Source: Parachlamydia sp. (GTDB lineage Bacteria > Chlamydiota > Chlamydiia > Chlamydiales > Parachlamydiaceae). From it: a stretch of DNA of 5,650 bases. Of the stretch, positions 1 through 5,645 are shown one piece after another. The stretch's first letter is position 1, and each line of letters starts with the position of its first letter. The stretch covers positions 1 to 5,650 of the forward strand of contig JAJTHR010000212.1 in the NCBI GenBank assembly GCA_021298935.1. The letters are read 5' to 3'. Below the pieces are notes generated by a model. That model saw only the letters and a program-made list of their open reading frames with translations. It did not search any database and was not told where the DNA came from. Position numbers and translations under genes: made by a program.

Positions 1-31
1 CCGGTTTTTTCCAACAAGTAGTGCGTAATGA

Positions 32-1108
32 TCAAACCTGTTTAATGCTCGTTCGGTAAATCACTATAGCGGCCGTTATTAACGTTAATGGAATCACAAA
101 CGCCATCATCATCATGCTAAACAGAGGTAATGAATCGTGATCTTTGGCTGCCAATATTAAATAACTGGTATAAGCAATATAATAACCTAAAAAAACCCCT
201 CCTTCCCAACGTGAAATTTTATGACCCGTAAAAAAAACTGGAAGGCAAGCGACACAAGCAGCAATCGCCACCGGTAAATCAAAACGTAAAACAGAAGGAG
301 CAACTGCTATCCCATCCGGTGCGATTAAACCGGCCACACCCACAATACCGAGAATATTGAAAATATTACTTCCGACAACATTTCCAACGGCAATGTCTCT
401 TTGTCCGCGGATTGTAGCAACCACTGAGGTGGCTACTTCAGGAAGTGAAGTGCCTGCAGCAACGATAGTCATCCCAATAATAAGCTCACTGACTCCCAAT
501 GCCCTGGCTAAAATCACAGCACTATCCAATAACCAACCTGCGCCAAACACGCAAAAAATCAAACCTATTACAATTAGCCCGCATTGCTTTACAATAAATA
601 GCGCCTTTGATCCATTTTTGCTTACAGAAAAGGCCGCTTGGTACTCTTCTGCTACGGGTTTAGCTTCTCGTCGACCCTTGACTATTGCGTAAATGGTGTA
701 GCAAATCAGACACAACAATAAGATTAAAGCATTTAACCGGGTTATCCTACCATCAAGAGACAATGCTAGAAGCAGGAAGTGTGCCCCAATCATGATAGGG
801 ACCTCGTACCAAACTAGTTGTTGAGATATTAAAAGAGGCGCAACTAATGCACAAATCCCCAAAATGAATAAGATATTAAAATTCGTGCTGCCAATATTAG
901 AGCCAATAACTATATCCGAATGATTTGCTAGTGCTGCACGCACACTCACCGCCATTTCAGGGGAACTTGTTCCAAACGCTACAATCGTCAAACCAATGAC
1001 TAAAGGAGAAATCCCGATTGCCAACCCTAAACGCGATGCACCACGGACGAGTAATTCAGCTCCGATGACCAACCCTGTTAAACCCAGTAAAAACATAAAG
1101 ACCGTCAT
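32..1108 (-). CDS. Calcium/sodium antiporter (CaCA superfamily, CaxA/YrbG type)
   Basis: This is an inner-membrane exchanger expected to move Ca2+ out against Na+ (or H+) entry. The 358-residue protein shows the two inverted alpha-repeats that define the CaCA family. Repeat 1 has GTSSPE at 46-51 and GSNIGSTNFNI at 69-79. Repeat 2 has GTSLPE at 219-224 and GNVVGSNIFNI at 242-252. The acidic residues E51 and E224 are the expected cation ligands. About ten hydrophobic segments flank a short basic cytoplasmic loop near 144-168, and the length is normal for bacterial members. The ATG start overlaps the upstream antiporter's stop as ATGA, and a GGAG at 1116-1119 sits 7 nt before it, inside the upstream gene's last codons. 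Repeat 1 reads GSTNFNI where repeat 2 has the more usual GSNIFNI, a small asymmetry. The family is secure. The exact ion (Ca2+, another divalent, Na+ versus H+ coupling) cannot be read from sequence. Confidence 0.93.
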   Translation of the reverse strand: MTVFMFLLGLTGLVIGAELLVRGASRLGLAIGISPLVIGLTIVAFGTSSPEMAVSVRAALANHSDIVIGSNIGSTNFNILFILGICALVAPLLISQQLVWYEVPIMIGAHFLLLALSLDGRITRLNALILLLCLICYTIYAIVKGRREAKPVAEEYQAAFSVSKNGSKALFIVKQCGLIVIGLIFCVFGAGWLLDSAVILARALGVSELIIGMTIVAAGTSLPEVATSVVATIRGQRDIAVGNVVGSNIFNILGIVGVAGLIAPDGIAVAPSVLRFDLPVAIAACVACLPVFFTGHKISRWEGGVFLGYYIAYTSYLILAAKDHDSLPLFSMMMMAFVIPLTLITAAIVIYRTSIKQV

Positions 1109-2232
1109 TGATTTACTCCAATCAGTTTCTTAACTGCGATAATGAAAACACCTGTCAACAATAGGTTAAGTGCCAATGATAAAACTGCAACTGTTAAAGC
1201 AATCCCGCCTAATCCATAACTCATTGATACCACCAGTACACCGGCTCCTACCTCCCCTCTTGGAAACATAGCTATCGATAAAGCCAATCGTTCACGAATT
1301 GTTGCCTCTTTTCTATAACAAAAAAATGGGAACATTTTACCGAGATTTGAAAGTATTGTCACAAATACAACATGGGATGCTACCAAGACCCAATCAATAG
1401 TATCATGTGGTATTTGCGGCATAGACAACCCAACAAGAACCATAAAGCATGCTGCCACAATTGTGGAAACAAGCTGTTCTTCAGACTCTTCAGGCCCCTC
1501 TTGGTGCCCCTCCCGTGAATCATCAATATGGGGATTATGCCCAGTTGGTCGTGCCAACATACAGCCAAGAACAAAAGCTGGAAGGAGGACTTCAAAGTGG
1601 ATGGGAACAACATCATTAATAATCTTACTTGTTAGATAAATGACTTCGCATAAACCTGTAATTAAAGCCGCATAGAACATCACCCAAGGCCAGGATAATG
1701 GTAATCTCCACAAGTGCAGATAGCGCCAAGCTAACCAAAGCAATATAAAGATCACAACCACAATAAGCCCTAATTGCCACTTCATCCCAACCATCATCAT
1801 CTTAAGAGGGATCATTAACAAAATCGTATCAAGATCATCGAAAATTGCAAGGACACGTGCTTTACGAAATACCCACGTGGCAGATAATCCTGCAGCGGCA
1901 AGCATTGAGAAGAGGACGCCAGCTGATGTCGGTGATGAAAACCTCGCCAGTAAAAGAGCCTCTTTCCAAGAATTGATGTCGAGAATCCAAATAAAATAGA
2001 CGGCGCAAAAAAGCCAAGGGAACGTTGCAGCAGTCCCTGCGACTAAATAGTCCCATGCATACTGTTTGGGTTTTGACTTATCTATTTCAAACTCATATCC
2101 AACGTGGATCATGATGAATGATAAGCAGAACATGGTACCCAATTTGATCCACTCTTCGCCAAATCCTCCAATAAATTGTGAGCTAATGAGTCCGAGAACT
2201 AACAATAATGAGTAGATGAGTACTTTTGTCAT
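1105..2232 (-). CDS. Cation:proton antiporter (CPA/NhaP-like Na+/H+ exchanger)
   Basis: This multi-pass membrane antiporter is likely to exchange Na+ or K+ for H+. In its 375 residues the key signatures are visible. An unwound-helix-like SPTSAGVLFSML lies at 100-111. The paired acidic site FDD is at 131-133, followed by LDTILLMIPLK; a DD pair is typical of electrogenic CPA2-type exchangers, whereas CPA1 usually has ND. ERLALSIAMFPRGEVGAG runs from 314, including the conserved R325-G326-E327. There is no C-terminal TrkA-N/RCK domain, so it is a bare transport unit. An unusual hydrophilic loop at 231-252 is rich in His, Asp and Glu and may sense pH or bind metal (inference). The ATG start overlaps the SOUL gene's stop by 4 bp and lacks a strong Shine-Dalgarno, which fits translational coupling. 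The stop overlaps the Ca2+ exchanger start in the same way. Ion specificity is unknown. Confidence 0.88.
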   Translation of the reverse strand: MTKVLIYSLLLVLGLISSQFIGGFGEEWIKLGTMFCLSFIMIHVGYEFEIDKSKPKQYAWDYLVAGTAATFPWLFCAVYFIWILDINSWKEALLLARFSSPTSAGVLFSMLAAAGLSATWVFRKARVLAIFDDLDTILLMIPLKMMMVGMKWQLGLIVVVIFILLWLAWRYLHLWRLPLSWPWVMFYAALITGLCEVIYLTSKIINDVVPIHFEVLLPAFVLGCMLARPTGHNPHIDDSREGHQEGPEESEEQLVSTIVAACFMVLVGLSMPQIPHDTIDWVLVASHVVFVTILSNLGKMFPFFCYRKEATIRERLALSIAMFPRGEVGAGVLVVSMSYGLGGIALTVAVLSLALNLLLTGVFIIAVKKLIGVNQ

Positions 2233-2882
2233 GGGTGAGTCTCGACAAATTTAGCATCAAAGGTTGATTCAACTTCTATCATTACCTCATTTCGGCGTAA
2301 AAAGGGTATTGTCCAAGGAGGATTGTAAAACGCTAAGACAGCCCCTCCAATTGGCCTCAGTTTTTCAGCTTCAATATAAGCGACAAGCTCCTCCGTATGC
2401 TGCTTAATATTTTCATCATCCGCGATACCTGAAAAACGATTGACGGCAAAACGTCTAGCAGGCAATGCAATCAAAATCACCTCTTTAGAATTTGGTCTTG
2501 GAAGCGTTTCAAGGCTATATTTTTTTGGCATAACGAATCTGACTTTCCACTTATCCCTATGCTGTTCCTGTATCACGGGAGCAGTCATAGCCATTTTTTC
2601 ACTCTGTTCATTTGTAACTGGCGCTGTCATCTCCATTTTTATATTGGAGATATTATTTCCAAATATGTAATCCGCGAGAATTTTAAAACCTTCTCTAATC
2701 GCTTGTTTTCTTTCGCCGGAAACTTCAACCTCAGCTAAAATCATCGGGGAATAGTCGCGGATTTCGATAGTCTCTTCTGATGTAATCAGTTTGTAATCGG
2801 GCTGTTCAACATTGCTCATAATGTTACCTGCTAGTGCTGCTAAGATGATTATTCCCACCAAGATTACCATTAATATTTTCAA
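2229..2882 (-). CDS. SOUL/HBP-family heme-binding-like protein, membrane-anchored
   Basis: This is a SOUL-domain protein, a family named for vertebrate heme-binding proteins; the bacterial members have no settled role (heme or tetrapyrrole binding and stress roles have been suggested). Residues 1-23 form a hydrophobic signal or anchor segment, so the domain probably faces the periplasm. The SOUL domain spans about 27-206. It has two copies of MTAPV (85-89 and 99-103) and the C-terminal signature YNPPWTIPFLRRNEVMIEV (186-204). The 217-residue length is normal for the family. The start is a TTG at 2880-2882, preceded by AGG at 2891-2893 with 8 nt spacing. The next in-frame ATG (codon 5) has no ribosome site at a suitable distance. 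This is the first gene of the three-gene operon and overlaps the cation:proton antiporter by 4 bp. No heme ligand can be named with confidence. The family call is firm; function is open. Confidence 0.9.
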   Translation of the reverse strand: MKILMVILVGIIILAALAGNIMSNVEQPDYKLITSEETIEIRDYSPMILAEVEVSGERKQAIREGFKILADYIFGNNISNIKMEMTAPVTNEQSEKMAMTAPVIQEQHRDKWKVRFVMPKKYSLETLPRPNSKEVILIALPARRFAVNRFSGIADDENIKQHTEELVAYIEAEKLRPIGGAVLAFYNPPWTIPFLRRNEVMIEVESTFDAKFVETHP

Positions 2883-2890
2883 AGCAAGTA

Positions 2891-2893
2891 CCT
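2891..2893 (-). promoter_or_regulatory. Ribosome binding site supporting a TTG start
   Basis: The minus strand reads TAGGT here, 8 nt before the TTG at 2882. It is the only Shine-Dalgarno-like element near the SOUL gene's 5' end, and it favours the TTG over the internal ATG at 2868-2870, which would lie about 20 nt away. It is a weak match, only three to four bases. Confidence 0.5.
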
Positions 2894-3076
2894 ATTGATA
2901 AGTTCAAATGGGTTTGTGAGTTATGGATTGCACCATATTTTGCTCTTTTTGCGTAAGGTGAGTCTTTCATAAGAAGGATGAGTGTGCTTCAAAACTTTCC
3001 TTTACTTTATATTGCCCACTTTATTAAAAGCAATTTTAAGAGACAATGTTTTTTTAGGATTGTTCTTTGGTTAATA

Positions 3077-3093
3077 AAATCGCGCAGCGATTT
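3077..3093. repeat. Perfect 7-bp inverted repeat (AAATCGC-GCA-GCGATTT)
   Basis: The arms are AAATCGC (3077-3083) and GCGATTT (3087-3093), separated by GCA. It lies 44 bp before the DUF378 start. It could be an operator for a dimeric regulator, a hairpin in the 5' leader, or one copy of a dispersed palindromic repeat. It is not followed by a clean T-tract, so it is not a convincing terminator. No second copy occurs in this window. Confidence 0.5.
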
Positions 3094-3136
3094 CTAACTA
3101 AAAGAGAATATGTATAAACCTTAAACCGGAGAAAAT

Positions 3137-3337
3137 ATGAAAACATTAGATGTTATAGCTGCAATTTTATTGGTTATTGGTGGTCTTAATTGGTTTCTTG
3201 TAGGAGTTTTAGATTTCGACCTAGTTAAATTCATCTTTGGCAGCATTCCCCTTATTCAAAGGACGATTTATATTATTGTGGGTTTAGCAGCATTTTATCA
3301 AATTTTTCAATGGAAAGCCATTCAAGATCGTTGGTAA
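3137..3337 (+). CDS. DUF378 small membrane protein (YuzA-like)
   Basis: This 66-residue integral membrane protein has two hydrophobic helices, roughly residues 5-25 and 42-60. It carries the DUF378 hallmarks: GGLNWFLVGVLDFDLV (15-30) and the later IYIIVGLAAFYQ segment (44-55), ending in WKAIQDRW. The family is widespread in bacteria and its biochemical function is unknown. The length matches the family. The ATG is preceded by CGGAG (GGAG at 3128-3131) with 5 nt spacing, a clear ribosome site. It is the first gene on the plus strand after the divergent region and precedes the SDR gene by 135 bp on the same strand. That spacing allows, but does not prove, co-transcription. Confidence 0.85.
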   Translation: MKTLDVIAAILLVIGGLNWFLVGVLDFDLVKFIFGSIPLIQRTIYIIVGLAAFYQIFQWKAIQDRW

Positions 3338-3349
3338 GCGTAATTCAGG

Positions 3350-3466
3350 ATGGGTAAAGAAATTCGCAACCACAGATTTACAGCATCTAGGCCATTTGTG
3401 TATTTTGTACCGCCAAGAAAGCCATCAGATTATCTACAGGCGCTTGCCTATTACAAAAACTGTTGA
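3350..3466 (+). CDS. Candidate small ORF, 38 residues, unknown function
   Basis: An ATG-to-TGA frame fills nearly all of the gap between the DUF378 and SDR genes. It encodes a basic, Tyr/Pro-containing peptide that begins MGKEIRNHRFTASRPFVY and ends YLQALAYYKNC, with no membrane segment. Its stop codon overlaps the SDR gene's GAGGG ribosome site and lies 6 nt before the SDR ATG, an arrangement compatible with translational coupling. Against it, an AGGA abuts the ATG with no proper spacing, and a frame of 38 codons can occur by chance at this base composition. I do not recognise the peptide. It could also be the degraded tail of an older gene. Confidence 0.35.
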   Translation: MGKEIRNHRFTASRPFVYFVPPRKPSDYLQALAYYKNC

Positions 3467-3472
3467 GGGATT

Positions 3473-4207
3473 ATGCAAAAGGTGTATGCAATTTTTGGAG
3501 CAACAGGTGGAATTGGTTCTGTTCTGACAAAGCGGCTTTCAGAAACCGGAGAAATCATCTACTTGTTGGGTCGAAGCGAAGAGAAGTTAGAACGATTTTC
3601 CAAAGAAGTTTCTCAACCCTATATGGTCGTAGATGCCACTGATGAAAATCTTGTTGCTCAAGCTTTAAAAAAGATTGTAGAGAAAGAAGGGCATCTTGAT
3701 GGAGTTGTCTCGCTTGTAGGATCGTTTTATCTTAAGCCTCTACATCTGACAACACAAAAAGAGTTTGAGGAGGTAATGAAAGTCAATACCACCTCATCGT
3801 TTTGTATACTGAAGCACGCCCTCAGTATTATGGAAAAGGGCTCGATTGTTCTCTCATCCTCGACTGCTGGACTTATAGGGCTTACCAATCACGAGGCGAT
3901 TGCTGCTGCAAAAGCAGCTGTAATTGGTCTGATGCGCTCTGCGGCGGCTTCTTATGCAACCAAAGGCATCCGTATCAATGCCGTGGCTCCGGGACTCACC
4001 AGAACACCGCTGACTCAAGCAATTACGAATAATGAAATAGCTCTTAAAGCATCTACGGCCTTTCATCCGCTTGGACGTATCGGAGAGCCAGAAGACGTAG
4101 CTGCTGCCATTTTGTGGCTATTGTCTGACGAAAGCGCTTTTGTCACAGCAGATGTGATCGCTGTTGATGGAGGACTTTCATCGATCAAACTCCGGCCAAG
4201 CGCTTGA
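3473..4207 (+). CDS. SDR-family oxidoreductase lacking the catalytic tyrosine
   Basis: This is a classical short-chain dehydrogenase/reductase fold of 244 residues, cytoplasmic, with one Rossmann domain. The cofactor loop is GATGGIG (9-15). R34 after the second strand suggests NADP(H), and N105 in KVNTTSS is the conserved structural/active Asn. SSS at 128-130 supplies the catalytic-serine position and K147 the lysine. VAPGLTRTP (171-179) follows, and the C-terminal VDGG is at 231-234. The position expected for the catalytic Tyr of YxxxK is Ile143, in the stretch NHEAIAAAK. S130, I143 and K147 keep the normal 13 and 4 residue spacings, so this is a substitution, not a misalignment. The protein may use another acid, or bind a nucleotide without classical catalysis. 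The ribosome site GAGGG is 3465-3469, close to the ATG. No substrate can be assigned. SDR genes occur in the photo-oxidative (RpoE/ChrR-type) clusters of other bacteria, which gives a contextual hint only. Confidence 0.88.
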   Translation: MQKVYAIFGATGGIGSVLTKRLSETGEIIYLLGRSEEKLERFSKEVSQPYMVVDATDENLVAQALKKIVEKEGHLDGVVSLVGSFYLKPLHLTTQKEFEEVMKVNTTSSFCILKHALSIMEKGSIVLSSSTAGLIGLTNHEAIAAAKAAVIGLMRSAAASYATKGIRINAVAPGLTRTPLTQAITNNEIALKASTAFHPLGRIGEPEDVAAAILWLLSDESAFVTADVIAVDGGLSSIKLRPSA

Positions 4208-4256
4208 TCATCCGTTAAGATTAATTAATGAGCTTAAAAAATTTATATAGATAAAA

Positions 4257-4655
4257 ATGATCTTTTTTTCCTTTTTTATAATCATGATTTCCATGATCCT
4301 TATCGATGGGCTATGGCTAGCACTTATGCTTAATCGTTTATACGTTCCCAATATCGGTCATCTCTTCAATGACGTAATAGCAATTTGGCCAGCTATAATC
4401 TTCTATATTCTTTATGGAATTGGTCTTAATGTATTTGTTGTCTTACCTGCCTTGAAAAATAATACAGGATACCTCGAGCTGTTATTCCTTGGGTTGCTTT
4501 TTGGAATGGTCACTTATGGAACCTATGATTTGACTAATCAAGTGACGCTTAAAAATTGGCCTTGGATAGTGACGGTTATAGATATTGCCTGGGGGGGTTG
4601 CTTAGCTGGGGCAGTAAGTTTGATTTCGACCTTTGTGACTCGCTATTTTTGGTAA
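4257..4655 (+). CDS. DUF2177 family integral membrane protein
   Basis: This 132-residue membrane protein has about four hydrophobic helices (roughly 2-24, 40-62, 72-90 and 104-128). Family features are the early IDGLWLALM (16-24) and the strongly conserved block GMVTYGTYDLTNQVTLKNWP (83-102), followed by VTVIDIAWGG (105-114). The function is unknown. Polar and acidic residues inside the membrane part (D17, D91, D109) look functional rather than structural. It follows the SDR gene by 49 bp on the same strand and is probably co-transcribed. There is no good Shine-Dalgarno before the chosen ATG; codons 10 and 13 are alternative Met starts, but they also lack one and would cut into the first helix. 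A G7 run at 4591-4597 encodes part of the conserved WGG. Confidence 0.85.
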   Translation: MIFFSFFIIMISMILIDGLWLALMLNRLYVPNIGHLFNDVIAIWPAIIFYILYGIGLNVFVVLPALKNNTGYLELLFLGLLFGMVTYGTYDLTNQVTLKNWPWIVTVIDIAWGGCLAGAVSLISTFVTRYFW

Positions 4656-4759
4656 ACTCTTTCCACTATTATCCAAAGTATTTTAGCAGCCTTCGACTTA
4701 AATAACGCAGATTAATTCTCAATAGGATTATCTCCTAAGAGATTTTTGTAAAAAAATAT

Positions 4760-4789
4760 TTGACTAATTTAGGTGAAAACAGACATAAG
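4760..4789 (+). promoter_or_regulatory. Candidate sigma70 promoter for the rhodopsin gene
   Basis: The -35 is TTGACT (4760-4765, five of six consensus bases). An 18-nt spacer follows, and the -10 is CATAAG (4784-4789, four of six). This predicts a transcript start near 4796 and a leader of about 50 nt. The good -35 is the main support. The -10 is mediocre, so an alternative sigma factor or activator is possible. Confidence 0.4.
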
Positions 4790-4833
4790 TAAGACTGCTT
4801 TATCTAGGGAACTAATTTTTTTGAATCTTAACA

Positions 4834-4838
4834 AAGGA
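4834..4838 (+). promoter_or_regulatory. Ribosome binding site of the rhodopsin gene
   Basis: AAGGA lies 8 nt before the first of two consecutive ATG codons (4847 and 4850). This spacing favours the first ATG, although the second is 11 nt away and usable. Confidence 0.7.
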
Positions 4839-4846
4839 TTGTTTAT

Positions 4847-5602
4847 ATGATGGATCTTTCACCTGGAGAGTTTGGGCTGGTATATAATGTATTCTCCTTT
4901 GTGATCGCTGCGATGGGAGCTGCCTTTTTTTTCTTTATTTTATCGAGGGACCTTGTTTCAAAAAAATATCGTCTAGCCATTTACGTGTCTGCAATTGTGA
5001 CATTGGTTGCTTGTTACCATTACTTTAGAATTTTCAATAGCTGGGAGGGTGCCTACGTTTTACAGAATGGTTTTTATAAGCCATCAAGTGCTCCCTTTAA
5101 TGATGCCTACCGCTACGTTGATTGGCTATTAACAGTTCCTCTGCTGATGGTTGAATTGATTGCTGTTTTAAGCCTTCCTTGGGATAGAGCTAAAATTTTA
5201 TTTACCAAATTAGCGGGGGCTGCATTTGCCATGATTCTCCTTGGATACCCTGGAGAGATCTCCCATGATTCAGCGACAAGGATGATTTTTTTTACATTAA
5301 GCATGATTCCCTTCATTTATATCATGTACGTCCTTTATTTCCGCCTAGGAGATTCTATTGCCGATCAGCCACAATCGGTAAAATCTTCTGTGAGTTTTTT
5401 AAGAAACCTAACACTTGTCGCATGGAGTTTCTATCCAATTGCTTATCTGCTTCAGCAATTTCTGGGTTCTTCAACAGGAATTGTGGCAGTGCAAGTCGGC
5501 TATAGTATTGCTGACTTTGCAGCTAAGTGTGGCTATGGGCTTATTATTTACTGGATTGCTAGAATCAAGACAGAAAATGATGGTCAAGCAGTCATAAATT
5601 AA
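4847..5602 (+). CDS. Xanthorhodopsin-like light-driven proton pump (microbial rhodopsin)
   Basis: This 251-residue, seven-helix retinal protein of the inner membrane is predicted to pump H+ outward in light. Helix C reads RYVDWLLTVPLLMVE (89-103). It gives R89, counterion D92, T96 and proton donor E103, the DTE triad of proteorhodopsin/xanthorhodopsin pumps. L100 is the spectral-tuning position (105 in proteorhodopsin) and predicts green absorption. H58 in CYHYFRI matches xanthorhodopsin His62, the partner of the counterion. Helix F has W193, Y196 and P197 lining the retinal pocket. K227 in YSIADFAAKCGYG is the Schiff-base lysine. Similarity to Salinibacter xanthorhodopsin, judged from memory, extends through the whole chain (AYxLQNG, FNDAYRYVDW, LGYPGE, SFYPIAY). 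However, the antenna glycine Gly156 of that protein aligns with Phe149 here, so carotenoid docking is unlikely. There is no signal peptide. The gene is monocistronic by layout, with its own promoter candidate, ribosome site and terminator. No retinal synthesis gene is in the window. Confidence 0.95.
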   Translation: MMDLSPGEFGLVYNVFSFVIAAMGAAFFFFILSRDLVSKKYRLAIYVSAIVTLVACYHYFRIFNSWEGAYVLQNGFYKPSSAPFNDAYRYVDWLLTVPLLMVELIAVLSLPWDRAKILFTKLAGAAFAMILLGYPGEISHDSATRMIFFTLSMIPFIYIMYVLYFRLGDSIADQPQSVKSSVSFLRNLTLVAWSFYPIAYLLQQFLGSSTGIVAVQVGYSIADFAAKCGYGLIIYWIARIKTENDGQAVIN

Positions 5603-5618
5603 TACTTAACCCTCTCTT

Positions 5619-5645
5619 AAAACCCGGCAAGAATGCCGGGTTTTT
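5619..5645 (+). terminator. Intrinsic terminator after the rhodopsin gene
   Basis: A perfect 11-bp stem, AAAACCCGGCA (5619-5629) with TGCCGGGTTTT (5634-5644), closes on an AGAA loop. It has a GC-rich core and runs into T5 (5641-5645). It starts 17 bp after the rhodopsin stop. The A4 on the left gives a T-tract on the other strand too, so it may also act on transcription coming from the right. Confidence 0.93.

Larger units (their letters stand above)
2883..3136. promoter_or_regulatory. Divergent intergenic region between the SOUL operon and the DUF378 gene
   Basis: This 254-bp AT-rich gap separates two outward-facing transcription units, so it must carry both promoters unless transcription enters from outside. 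I found no -35/-10 pair on either strand that I would defend. What can be seen is a perfect 7-bp inverted repeat (3077-3093), a T7 run at 3049-3055, an AT-only inverted repeat TTAAAA/TTTTAA at 3024-3039, and a good GGAG ribosome site (3128-3131) for the DUF378 gene. A 39-codon open frame at 2978-3097 looks fortuitous. Confidence 0.6.
4656..4846 (+). promoter_or_regulatory. Intergenic region upstream of the rhodopsin gene
   Basis: A 191-bp AT-rich gap lies between the DUF2177 and rhodopsin genes. It contains a weak 5-bp hairpin (ATCTC/GAGAT, 4730-4743) followed by T4, which could be a leaky terminator for the upstream genes. A promoter candidate (4760-4789) and the rhodopsin ribosome site (4834-4838) follow. 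The layout suggests that the rhodopsin is transcribed from its own promoter. Confidence 0.5.

Noticed and set aside
1..12. CCGG followed by T6 at the left edge, resembling the right arm of a terminator
   Set aside because: The other arm would lie outside the window, so a hairpin cannot be shown.
357..692. 111-codon plus-strand open frame
   Set aside because: It lies wholly inside the Ca2+/Na+ exchanger on the opposite strand, whose two alpha-repeats are unmistakable. It has no ribosome site and no recognisable domain.
2896..2923. TGATAA and TGAGTTA spaced like an RpoE/ChrR-type ECF promoter (TGATCC / TAAGTTA)
   Set aside because: It has several mismatches and sits more than 200 bp before the DUF378 start. 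It is not enough to claim photo-oxidative control.
2923..2961. 12-residue Cys-containing open frame (MDCTIFCSFCVR)
   Set aside because: Too short to distinguish from chance, and it has no ribosome site or partner gene.
2978..3097. 39-codon plus-strand open frame in the divergent region
   Set aside because: It is Phe/Leu/Lys-rich as expected from AT-rich spacer, its AAGAAGG abuts the ATG too closely to work, and it runs into the inverted repeat.
3107..3118. TATGTATAAA, a half-site reminiscent of LitR/CarH-type operators
   Set aside because: There is only one half, in an AT-rich leader, with no dyad partner.
3854..4066. 70-codon minus-strand frame and the 76-codon plus frame at 3802-4032
   Set aside because: Both are shadow frames of the SDR gene, which has a continuous motif set.
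4730..4747. 5-bp hairpin plus T-run after DUF2177
   Set aside because: The stem is short and weak, so it is noted within the intergenic region but not called as a terminator.
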